Shown piece after piece: positions 1 through 5,714 of a stretch of 6,992 nucleotides of DNA. Under the pieces are notes generated by a model. The model saw only the letters and a program-made list of their open reading frames with translations, had not been told where the DNA came from and made no database searches. The translations under genes were made by a program, and so were the position numbers. Each line of letters starts with the position of its first letter. Within the stretch, counting starts at the first letter, position 1. The DNA lies in contig JAJZQR010000283.1 of NCBI GenBank assembly GCA_021806765.1, forward strand, positions 1 to 6,992. Direction: 5' to 3'. This stretch comes from Chloroflexota bacterium (GTDB taxonomy: Bacteria; Chloroflexota; UBA6077).

Positions 1-123
1 CCGAACGGGATTAGGGTGGCTCGCGATATACAGTTGGAGGAACCGGAGGTGCTCCGAGGTGGTACGGAAGCCGCATGGCCCTGCCAGATGGGGAAAAACG
101 TGAGCGTGAGAATCGACGATCAC
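1..123 (-). CDS. Amidohydrolase (Amidohydro_2-like), N-terminal part only, runs off the left edge
   Basis: This minus-strand frame starts at GTG (123-121) and stays open for 41 codons to the window edge. The protein begins MIVDSHAHVFPHLAG. The strand-1 HxH metal motif (His6, His8) in the context VDSHAHVFP is the hallmark opening of TIM-barrel amidohydrolases of the Amidohydro_2/ACMSD-like group, which are metal-dependent hydrolases or decarboxylases in the cytoplasm. A Shine-Dalgarno AGGGAG lies at 135-130 on the minus strand, 6 nt before the GTG, which fixes the start. It is transcribed divergently from the GntR gene and is a likely target of that regulator. About 40 residues are visible, so the substrate class, the remaining metal ligands and the intactness of the gene cannot be judged. 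The family call rests on this one motif plus start position and ribosome-binding site. Confidence 0.75.
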   Translation of the reverse strand, partial: MIVDSHAHVFPHLAGPCGFRTTSEHLRFLQLYIASHPNPVR

Positions 124-170
124 TGTTAACTCCCTGAAGAAAGATTTCGCCGGTCGCCGGACAAGAACCA

Positions 171-199
171 TTGACACCACCCACAACGATAGGTATTAT
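171..199 (+). promoter_or_regulatory. Sigma-70-type promoter for the GntR regulator gene
   Basis: A perfect -35 box TTGACA (171-176), a 17-bp spacer and the -10 box TATTAT (194-199, 5 of 6 to consensus) lie just upstream of the regulator. Transcription would start near 206, giving a leader of about 20 nt that contains the AGGAG ribosome-binding site (216-220), 8 nt before ATG 229. This is the best promoter in the window. A short inverted repeat TAGG (190-193) / CCTA (203-206) straddles the -10 box and could be part of an autoregulatory operator, but it is too short to be convincing alone. Confidence 0.75.
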
Positions 200-224
200 G
201 ATCCTAACAATAAGCAGGAGTCAA
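195..224 (-). promoter_or_regulatory. Divergent sigma-70-type promoter for the left-edge amidohydrolase
   Basis: Read on the minus strand: -35 TTGACT (224-219, 5 of 6), an 18-bp spacer and -10 CATAAT (200-195, 5 of 6). Its -10 box overlaps the forward -10 box by five base pairs. RNA polymerase could therefore occupy only one direction at a time, and a repressor bound here would shut both. The predicted transcript starts near 188 and gives a leader of about 65 nt before GTG 123. The -35 box lies on top of the ribosome-binding site and leader of the regulator gene. Confidence 0.55.
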
Positions 225-228
225 CATC

Positions 229-1029
229 ATGGTGCTGGAGCGGCAGCAGCCCGTTCCCCTCTACTACCAACTGGAGCTCCACCTGCGGGAAGCCATCGAG
301 TCCGGAAGGTTCCTCCCAGGTGAGCAGATGCCTCCCGAGAACGAGTTGAGCCGTCTGTACGGCGTCAGCCGCGTCACCGTTCGCGAGGCGTTGCGCCGCT
401 TGGAGGAAGACGGCATGCTCTCCAGAACGCCACGCAGGGGCACCATCGTCCTCCCTCAAGCTATCGAGGGCCGCAAGATCGAGCGCAATCCCGCGCGTCT
501 GTTCGCCTTCGAGGAGGAGATCCTGCGCCACGGCTTCACGCCCAGGGTCGAAGTGCTCTCCGTGGAGCGTTCGCCCGCCCCCGATCGGATCGCGGCGCTA
601 CTGCAAGTCAGTCCAGGCACCGAGTTGACGAAGGCTCGTCGCCTCGGTTGGGCTGGCGAGACCCCTCTGTGGGTGGAGTCCAGGTATTTCCCAACGCGCA
701 CCGCGGAATCGGTGACCCCCGAGGACCTGTCCCGGACCTCAGTGACCACCTTCCTCAATGCGGTGGTGGGGCTCAAGATCGCTGGCACCCGGCTCCGGAT
801 CACCGCGGGCACGGCCTCCGCCAACCAGGCGAAGCTTTTGCACATCAAGCCCGGGGAGCCGGTGCTCATTAACGAGTTTGCCTTCTACGACACCGCCGGA
901 CATCCGGTCGAGGCGGCCCGGGCGGTCTACCGTGCCGACCGCTACGCGTTCACTTTCGAGGCATCGTCTTCTTCCCCTTCCGGAGAGATTGCTCTCCGTT
1001 CATCGGGCGGCGTTCCTCAGGAACTCTGA
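229..1029 (+). CDS. GntR-family transcriptional regulator, HutC subfamily (wHTH + UTRA)
   Basis: This is a DNA-binding one-component regulator of 266 aa, slightly longer than the usual 240-250 aa. Residues 7-75 form the GntR winged helix: PVPLYYQLELHLREAIESG opens it, followed by the signature PPENELSRLYGVSRVTVREA (35-54), LRRLEEDGML, and the wing RRGTIV (69-74). Residues about 90-245 form a UTRA ligand-binding domain, seen in the FEEEILRHGFTPRVEV start, the LTKARRLGWAGETPLWVESRYF strand pair, and the C-terminal INEFAFYDTAGHPVEA segment. UTRA domains bind small metabolites and usually release a repressor from its operator. ATG 229 is chosen for its AGGAG ribosome-binding site 8 nt upstream and its strong promoter. 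It sits between a divergent amidohydrolase and a plus-strand uptake/catabolic gene row, so it most likely controls both. A matching HutC-type operator, GTCTAGAC, lies 55 bp past its stop. The effector is unknown. Confidence 0.93.
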   Translation: MVLERQQPVPLYYQLELHLREAIESGRFLPGEQMPPENELSRLYGVSRVTVREALRRLEEDGMLSRTPRRGTIVLPQAIEGRKIERNPARLFAFEEEILRHGFTPRVEVLSVERSPAPDRIAALLQVSPGTELTKARRLGWAGETPLWVESRYFPTRTAESVTPEDLSRTSVTTFLNAVVGLKIAGTRLRITAGTASANQAKLLHIKPGEPVLINEFAFYDTAGHPVEAARAVYRADRYAFTFEASSSSPSGEIALRSSGGVPQEL

Positions 1030-1084
1030 CGGATAAGTGACGGCCAATCCAGTACGTTGCAGTGTATCCAAAGATGCAGACGAG

Positions 1085-1092
1085 GTCTAGAC
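1085..1092. promoter_or_regulatory. Candidate HutC/DasR-type operator GTCTAGAC
   Basis: A perfect 8-bp palindrome that satisfies the published HutC-subfamily operator consensus GTnTAnAC at every fixed position. Within the wider core (1084-1093, GGTCTAGACG) it matches the DasR/NagR-type core GGTCTAGACC at 9 of 10 bases. It lies between the regulator and the genes it would control, about 90 nt before the RidA start. No second copy of GTnTAnAC was found in the divergent promoter region. No clear -35/-10 pair was found beside it, so how it would block transcription is open. Confidence 0.55.
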
Positions 1093-1097
1093 GGAAG

Positions 1098-1146
1098 AGG
1101 TTGTCCACTTCAGGAGTGACAGCTGCTAGGTCCTTCCGGACAACCT
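1098..1146 (+). repeat. Inverted repeat / stem-loop in the leader of the RidA gene
   Basis: Perfect 9-bp arms, AGGTTGTCC (1098-1106) and GGACAACCT (1138-1146), enclose a 31-nt loop. The loop contains a nested AGGA (1112-1115) / TCCT (1131-1134) pairing and the palindrome CAGCTG (1120-1125). A competing 6-bp pairing, CGGAAG (1092-1097) with CTTCCG (1133-1138), shares base 1138 and crosses the main stem. There is no T-tract, so it is not a standard terminator. The arms end 27 nt before the RidA ribosome-binding site. It could be an RNA switch or leader structure, or a wide-spaced protein-binding repeat. Confidence 0.45.
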
Positions 1147-1184
1147 ACTCAATGAGAAGAAGCTCTCATGCGAAGGAGCCAGCG

Positions 1185-1643
1185 ATGACACCCGAAGAAC
1201 GATTGACAGTCCAAGGCTTGGCGTTGCCGACTCCGCCGGCACCCGTGGCAAACTACGTCCGCGCGGTGCGGACAGGCAACTTGGTCTTCCTGTCCGGACA
1301 CGGACCCGACCGCGAGAATGGCCCCAAATGGAAGGGCAAGGTCGGCCGGGAACTCGATCTGGACCAGGCGCGCAGCGCTGCCCAGTCGGCCATGTTGAAC
1401 CTGTTAGCATCGCTAAAGACCGAAATCGGAGAGCTATCCAGGGTGCGACGCGTCGTCAAGTTGCTGGGCATGGTGAACTGCATGCCGGACTTCGGTGCCC
1501 AGCCTCAGGTGATCAACGGAGCCTCGGATCTCCTGGTGGACCTGTTCGGTGACCGCGGCCGCCACGCCCGTTCCGCCGTAGGCATGGCGGCCCTGCCCAA
1601 CAACATCCCGGTGGAGATAGAGATGATCGTGGAAGTCGAGTAG
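1185..1643 (+). CDS. RidA/YjgF/YER057c/UK114-family protein (long subgroup)
   Basis: A 152-aa cytoplasmic protein of the RidA superfamily, whose best-known members hydrolyse reactive enamine/imine products of PLP enzymes. ATG 1185 is chosen because AAGGAG (1173-1178) lies 6 nt upstream. The frame stays open back to 1062, but those residues look non-coding. Family features: a N-terminal APVANYVRAVRTGNLVFLSG strand region (19-38), the central LDLDQARSAAQSAMLNLL helix, and the C-terminal block ARSAVGMAALPNNIPVEIE. Arg129 matches the conserved carboxylate-binding Arg and VEIE (143-146) carries the conserved Glu. It resembles the longer ~150-residue subgroup (with the GRHARSAVG motif) rather than compact ~125-residue RidA, so enamine deaminase activity is plausible but not assured. 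Its position ahead of a deacetylase, a transporter and a PLP enzyme suggests it handles products of the local pathway. Confidence 0.9.
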   Translation: MTPEERLTVQGLALPTPPAPVANYVRAVRTGNLVFLSGHGPDRENGPKWKGKVGRELDLDQARSAAQSAMLNLLASLKTEIGELSRVRRVVKLLGMVNCMPDFGAQPQVINGASDLLVDLFGDRGRHARSAVGMAALPNNIPVEIEMIVEVE

Positions 1644-1779
1644 GGCTGCTCACGACCAATTGCCCGGCCGTGTCCGTATCAGTAGAGAACCTCGAGTCAT
1701 ACCAGGAGCCTTAGCAACTCGGGCGGCAATAGACAGCAGCACGGTGGAGAGGTGCTCCAGCAATGTGGCGAGCTTGCGA

Positions 1780-3027
1780 ATGAGACAGGTTGACACCAAG
1801 CATGACCACGTAGCGGTCTGCGGTGTAGCTGGAATCGATGTGCCAGCGCCCGCTACTCACGACGAAGGGGCGTACCTTTCCTTCGGTGACGGCCAACCGC
1901 CCGTAGGTCAAGACTTTGACCTTCCCGTGCAGGTGCTGGATGTCTTCCACTCCGCGTCCTGCCGCGCCACCCTGGTCCAGTCCAATGGTAAGTTGACGCT
2001 GGATCGCCGTCGGATGCTCGATACCTCGCCCTCGCTGTACCTAAGCCCGGGCTGGATCGATCTCCATGCCCACGTCTACCACGGTGTTACCGCGCTGAGC
2101 GTTCACCCGGACGCGGTAGGCCTGGTGAGAGGAGTGCACCTTATTGCCGACGCGGGCAGCGCGGGTGAGGCGACCCTGCAGGGACTGATCGAGTACGTGA
2201 TGCCCTCGGTCCGGACCCGGTTGCGTGCCTGGCTGAACATCAGTCCGGTCGGGCTGGTAACGATGCGTGAGTACTACGACCTGTCGCTACTCGACCCGGA
2301 GCGAACCTGCGCGGCGGCTCTCGAGCACCGTCCGGAAGTGTGCGGGATCAAAGTGCGCGTTAGCGGGCTCATCGTGGGCGGTCTCGGCCTCGAGCCATTG
2401 AAGCTGGCACGTCTGGCCGCGCGCGCGGCCGGTTTGCCGCTGCTCGTGCACATCGGAGAGCCCCCACCCCTGATTGAGGAGGTGCTGGACCTCCTTGATG
2501 CCGGCGACGTCGTGAGCCATTGCTACCATGGGAAGTTCGGATGTCCGTGGCGGTCTGATGGGCAGCCAGGTCACGCGCTCCGCGGGGCGCTCGAGCGCGG
2601 CGTGCTGCTGGATGTGGCGCACGGCGCAGCAAGCTTCAGCTTTAGCGTGGCGGAGCGGGCTATCGCAGCAGGCTACCCGCCGTACAGCATCAGCACCGAC
2701 CTGCATGTCCGCAACTGGCATGGCCCCGTCTTCGATCTCCCGATGACCATGTCCAAACTGCTGGCTGTAGGAATGCCGCTGTTGGAGGTGGTCCGCGCGG
2801 TGACAGAGAGCCCGGCACGCGTGCTGGGCGAGGAAGACTGGTGCAGCTTAGACGGCGTGCTCACGCAGGCTACCCTCTTCCGCATCGCCGAGGGCGGGGA
2901 GGGAAGAGCGGCAAGAGATTCGACCGGCGAGGAGCGGGTCCTGGAGCGATGGGTCGAGCCCGTTGGCGTGATCACTTCAGCCGGGATGGAGTGGTTGATC
3001 GACGAGCCGCCCGTCCGCGATCGGTAG
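1780..3027 (+). CDS. COG3964-type amidohydrolase/deacetylase-family metallohydrolase
   Basis: An amidohydrolase-superfamily enzyme often mis-named dihydroorotase. Studied COG3964 relatives (Atu3266, EF0837 type) hydrolyse acetylated alpha-hydroxy acids such as acetyl-(R)-mandelate; the substrate here is unknown. Numbered from ATG 1780 (415 aa), the binuclear metal site is complete: HxH in GWIDLHAHVYHG (His96, His98), the carboxylated Lys191 in GIKVRVSG, His224 in VHIGEPPP, His247 in VSHCYHGK, and Asp307 in ISTDLH. The family block DAGSAGE is at 124-130 and the MTMSKLL helix follows the Asp. Recognisable homology begins only near FDLPVQVLDVF (from 1915). The start is therefore uncertain: TTG 1660, ATG 1780, GTG 1840 and GTG 1927 are all in frame and none has a good ribosome-binding site. 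Codons before about 1780 (AGT, AGA, ATA, TTA) look non-coding. It follows the RidA gene on the same strand and precedes the transporter, so it probably acts on the imported compound in the cytoplasm. Confidence 0.85.
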   Translation: MRQVDTKHDHVAVCGVAGIDVPAPATHDEGAYLSFGDGQPPVGQDFDLPVQVLDVFHSASCRATLVQSNGKLTLDRRRMLDTSPSLYLSPGWIDLHAHVYHGVTALSVHPDAVGLVRGVHLIADAGSAGEATLQGLIEYVMPSVRTRLRAWLNISPVGLVTMREYYDLSLLDPERTCAAALEHRPEVCGIKVRVSGLIVGGLGLEPLKLARLAARAAGLPLLVHIGEPPPLIEEVLDLLDAGDVVSHCYHGKFGCPWRSDGQPGHALRGALERGVLLDVAHGAASFSFSVAERAIAAGYPPYSISTDLHVRNWHGPVFDLPMTMSKLLAVGMPLLEVVRAVTESPARVLGEEDWCSLDGVLTQATLFRIAEGGEGRAARDSTGEERVLERWVEPVGVITSAGMEWLIDEPPVRDR

Positions 3028-3116
3028 CCCTCGAACCCGGGTCCGTCCGCCTGAGGCGGCGGGTGGCGCGAACCCGGAGCATCGTACAGCCGCCAAAAGT
3101 GGAGGAGATGCCAGTC

Positions 3117-4715
3117 ATGGTTACCCGAAGGTTGTTCCCAGTTCTGGCCGCGGTGGTCTTGCTGGCGGCGAGTGCCTGCTCGGGCAACAGTGTCCCCGGC
3201 GGCAACCAGCCCGCACCGGCTAGCGGCAGCCAGCCGGCGGCAGCCGCCAAGCCGGCAGCGGCTCAGCCAACCGCGGCTACCGGCGCCACGCAGGCCATCA
3301 AGACCCTGACCGTGGCGCAATCTGCCGACGCGAGCACGCTGGACCCTCAGAAGCAGGGCAAGATGCCGGACATGAACATACTAATCAACATGTTCGACAC
3401 GCTGGTGACGCTAGACGCCAAGAACCAGCTCGCACCCGGCCTTGCCACGGAGTGGAAGGTGGTAGACCCGACGACGTGGGAGTTTAAGCTTCGGCAGGGC
3501 GTAAAGTTCCACGATGGCGAGCCATTCAATGCGGAGGCGGCGAAGTTCAGCATCGAGCGCCTCATCAACCCGGCCACCAAGTCGCCGATCGTAGAGCTTT
3601 CCTACGTGAAAGAGGTCAAAGTAGTCGACGAGTACACCATTCAACTCCTGCTCAAGGCACCGGACCCGATCATTCCGAACAAGCTGACCCTCTTCGGTGG
3701 CGTCATGGTGCCGCCTCAGTACATCAAGGAAAAGGGTGACGAATACTTCAGCCAGCACCCGGTTGGCACCGGACCCTTCAAGTTCGTCTCTTGGCAGAAG
3801 GACAACCAGGTGGTCATGGAAGCCAACCCGGACTATTGGGGCGGCAAGCCGAAGGTCGACAGGCTCGTCTTCCGCGCGATCCCGAACGCCGCCGATACGC
3901 TCGCGGCCCTGCGCACCGGCGAAGTCGACATCGCCGCGAACATCACGGCTGATGCAGCGGACCAGCTCCAGGGGGTTTCCGACCGCAAGGTCGTCTCAGG
4001 TCCTGGCATCCGTACCTACTACCTGGAGATCGATACGCGTCAGGCCGGCCCGCTGGCAGACAAGCGCGTTCGTCAGGCGATGAACTATGCGGTCGACGTA
4101 GACACTCTCGTGAAGACCGTCCTGGGCGGCCACGCACGCCGCGTCGCCACCCTCGTCCCGCAAGAGAACTTCGGCTACAACTCGCAGGTTCAGCCGTACA
4201 CCTATGACCCTGCCAAGGCGAAACAGTTGCTCGCGGACGCCGGTTTCCCGAACGGTTTTGAGACGACACTGGATGCTCAGAGCATCGACAAGGGCGTTGC
4301 CGAGGCAATCTCCGGGCAACTGGCCAAAGTCGGCATCCAGGCCAAGGTGAACCTCATGGAATCGGGGACCTTCACCACGAAGCTACTCGCCGGAGAGTTG
4401 GGTCCGCTCTACTATATCGGCAACACGGCCTGGACCCTGGACGCCGAGAGCAACTTCCAGTCCTACCTGAAGAGTGATCGACGCTACAACCGTTGGAAGA
4501 ACGCACAGGCAGACCAGTTGGTCACCACGGAAGAGACCAGCGTCAGGCCCGAGGAGCGGAAGGCGGCCTTCGACCAGCTCCAGACGCTACTGAAGGACGA
4601 GGCGCCGTTCCTGTATCTCTTCCAGATGGACAATATCTACGGCATGACCCCGCGCGTCACCTGGACGCCCAATCCCATCGGCCTCCTGAAGATGAAGGAC
4701 GCTGCGGTCAACTAG
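3117..4715 (+). CDS. ABC transporter substrate-binding lipoprotein, family 5 (peptide/nickel type, SBP_bac_5)
   Basis: This 532-aa extracellular lipoprotein captures the substrate for the two permeases downstream. ATG 3117 is preferred over ATG 3108 because the GGAGGAG ribosome-binding site (3101-3107) then has a normal 9-nt gap. A signal peptide (RR, then a hydrophobic stretch at 6-18) ends at a lipobox-like ASAC with Cys21 as the lipid site; the -3 residue is Ala rather than the usual Leu. Residues 22-60 are an Ala/Pro/Gln/Gly/Thr-rich tether. The SBP_bac_5 fold starts at IKTLTVAQSADASTLDP (61-77). The family signature WEFKLRQGVKFHDG is at 121-134, HPVGTGPFKFVSW at 214-226 and NPDYWGGKPKVDRLVF from 238. 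The VRQAMNYAVD helix and the LLADAGFPNGFE lobe follow. It lies 89 bp after the deacetylase. Members bind peptides, sugars, opines or metal chelates, so the ligand cannot be told from sequence. Confidence 0.93.
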   Translation: MVTRRLFPVLAAVVLLAASACSGNSVPGGNQPAPASGSQPAAAAKPAAAQPTAATGATQAIKTLTVAQSADASTLDPQKQGKMPDMNILINMFDTLVTLDAKNQLAPGLATEWKVVDPTTWEFKLRQGVKFHDGEPFNAEAAKFSIERLINPATKSPIVELSYVKEVKVVDEYTIQLLLKAPDPIIPNKLTLFGGVMVPPQYIKEKGDEYFSQHPVGTGPFKFVSWQKDNQVVMEANPDYWGGKPKVDRLVFRAIPNAADTLAALRTGEVDIAANITADAADQLQGVSDRKVVSGPGIRTYYLEIDTRQAGPLADKRVRQAMNYAVDVDTLVKTVLGGHARRVATLVPQENFGYNSQVQPYTYDPAKAKQLLADAGFPNGFETTLDAQSIDKGVAEAISGQLAKVGIQAKVNLMESGTFTTKLLAGELGPLYYIGNTAWTLDAESNFQSYLKSDRRYNRWKNAQADQLVTTEETSVRPEERKAAFDQLQTLLKDEAPFLYLFQMDNIYGMTPRVTWTPNPIGLLKMKDAAVN

Positions 4716-4722
4716 CCGATCG

Positions 4723-4773
4723 GCCATAAGCCGTCAGCGATCAGCCGATGGCTGATCGCTGACGGCCGATGGC
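4723..4773 (+). repeat. Long perfect hairpin between the binding-protein and permease genes
   Basis: A 17-bp perfect stem pairs 4730-4746 (GCCGTCAGCGATCAGCC) with 4750-4766 around a 3-nt GAT loop. After a 2x2 mismatch, 5 more base pairs form (GCCAT 4723-4727 with ATGGC 4769-4773), giving 22 bp in all. It begins 8 nt after the binding-protein stop and ends 6 nt before the permease ribosome-binding site AGGGGGTGA (4779-4787). No T-run follows, so it is not a typical intrinsic terminator. By analogy with REP-type hairpins in other transporter operons (malE-malF), it could stop 3' decay and keep binding-protein mRNA more abundant than permease mRNA. The repeated GCCGAT units also suggest a dispersed intergenic repeat family. 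Confidence 0.8.
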
Positions 4774-4796
4774 TTCCCAGGGGGTGAATTAGGTCC

Positions 4797-5714
4797 GTGT
4801 GGACGTACATTGCTCAGCGGCTCTTGTATTCGGTCTTCGTTCTCCTCGGTGTTGCCACCGTCGTGTTCTTTCTCGTGCGGCTGACCGGTGACCCGGTGCG
4901 GCTCATGCTGCCGCCTGACGCTACCTTGGCGCAGGAAACTGCGCTCCGCCGCTCACTTGGGCTGGATGCCCCTCTCCCCGTCCAGTACGGCAACTTCATA
5001 CTCAGCGTCGCGCGCCTGGACTTCGGCGAGTCGCTCCGCTACGGGCAACCGGCAGCAGCCCTGATTCTGGAACGCTACCCGGCCACGCTCCAGCTCGCCG
5101 GTGCGGCCCTGCTCTTCTCACTGGTCGTTGCCCTGCCTGCCGGCGTGCTGGCCGCAACGCAGCGCGGCACGGTAATGGATGGCGTTGTCATGGTCATGGC
5201 GCTCATCGGCCAGTCGTCGCCGGTGTTCTTCACAGGCATACTGCTGATCCTGCTGTTTGCGGTTAACCTCCGGCTGTTGCCATCGGGCGGCTTCGGAGAT
5301 CTCCAACATCTGATCCTACCGGCGGCTGCGCTTGGCATGTACCTGATGTCCACGGTGGCACGGCTCACCCGTTCCTCCATGCTCGAGGTGCTGCATGAAG
5401 ACTACCTGCGCACGGCGCACGCAAAAGGGCTGTCCGCTGCCACCGTCATGGTCCGGCATGCTCTCCGCAACGCTATGCTGCCGGTGATCACCGTGATCGG
5501 GCTCGAGACTGGCGCCCTTCTCGGTGGCTCAATCGTAACCGAGACTGTGTTCGCCTGGCCGGGGGTCGGCCAGCTCGTCGTGCAGGCGATTACCTACCGC
5601 GATTACCCGTTGGTGCAGGCGGCCGTCCTGGTGCTCGCCACGACTTTCGTCCTGGTGAACCTTCTGGTGGACGTGTCCTACTCGATCCTGGACCCCCGTA
5701 TTCGCTACCGATGA
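4797..5714 (+). CDS. ABC transporter permease, DppB/OppB type
   Basis: A 305-aa inner-membrane subunit (the usual family length) forming half of the translocation channel with the next gene product. It starts at GTG 4797, 9 nt after AGGGGGTGA. The N-terminus WTYIAQRLLYSVFVLLGVAT leads into transmembrane helix 1 (about 10-28). The periplasmic segment with RRSLGLDAPLPVQYGNFI (51-68) and LDFGESLRYGQPA (74-86) is typical of DppB. Five further membrane segments lie about 97-120, 127-155, 171-190, 227-248 and 273-294. The EAA coupling loop that docks on the ATPase is HEDYLRTAHAKGLS..RHALRNAMLPV (200-230). The C-terminus DPRIRYR is the usual DppB ending. Its stop overlaps the next start (ATGA), so the two permeases are translationally coupled. 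The hairpin at 4723-4773 separates it from the binding-protein gene. Confidence 0.94.
   Translation: MWTYIAQRLLYSVFVLLGVATVVFFLVRLTGDPVRLMLPPDATLAQETALRRSLGLDAPLPVQYGNFILSVARLDFGESLRYGQPAAALILERYPATLQLAGAALLFSLVVALPAGVLAATQRGTVMDGVVMVMALIGQSSPVFFTGILLILLFAVNLRLLPSGGFGDLQHLILPAAALGMYLMSTVARLTRSSMLEVLHEDYLRTAHAKGLSAATVMVRHALRNAMLPVITVIGLETGALLGGSIVTETVFAWPGVGQLVVQAITYRDYPLVQAAVLVLATTFVLVNLLVDVSYSILDPRIRYR

Noticed and set aside
1..129. Plus-strand frame open from the window edge to TAA 127-129, possible tail of an upstream gene
   Set aside because: The residues match no family I recognise, and the opposite strand gives a start with ribosome-binding site and a clear HAH amidohydrolase motif. 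This frame is its shadow.
1062..1184. Upstream extension of the RidA frame to GTG 1062
   Set aside because: The extension has no ribosome-binding site, reads through the inverted repeat and is not RidA-like. ATG 1185 has AAGGAG at good spacing and gives the family length.
1790..1795. TTGACA as a possible internal -35 box ahead of the deacetylase
   Set aside because: No acceptable -10 box lies 16-18 bp downstream (the 17-bp position reads GCGGTC).
1711..1950. Minus-strand open frame of 79 codons opposite the deacetylase N-terminus
   Set aside because: I see no recognisable domain or ribosome-binding site, and the plus-strand frame fits the deacetylase family from 1915. Kept only as a caution in the start-site finding.
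3047..3059. CCGCC-TGA-GGCGG hairpin after the deacetylase stop, possible terminator
   Set aside because: The stem is only 5 bp and has no T-run after it. In GC-rich DNA this is expected by chance, and the genes look co-transcribed. A 9-bp direct repeat CGAACCCGG (3032-3040, 3069-3077) nearby is likewise too short to interpret.
2841..3116. Upstream extension of the binding-protein frame overlapping the deacetylase
   Set aside because: It is only an open shadow of the deacetylase 3' end. The signal peptide and ribosome-binding site place the start at 3117.
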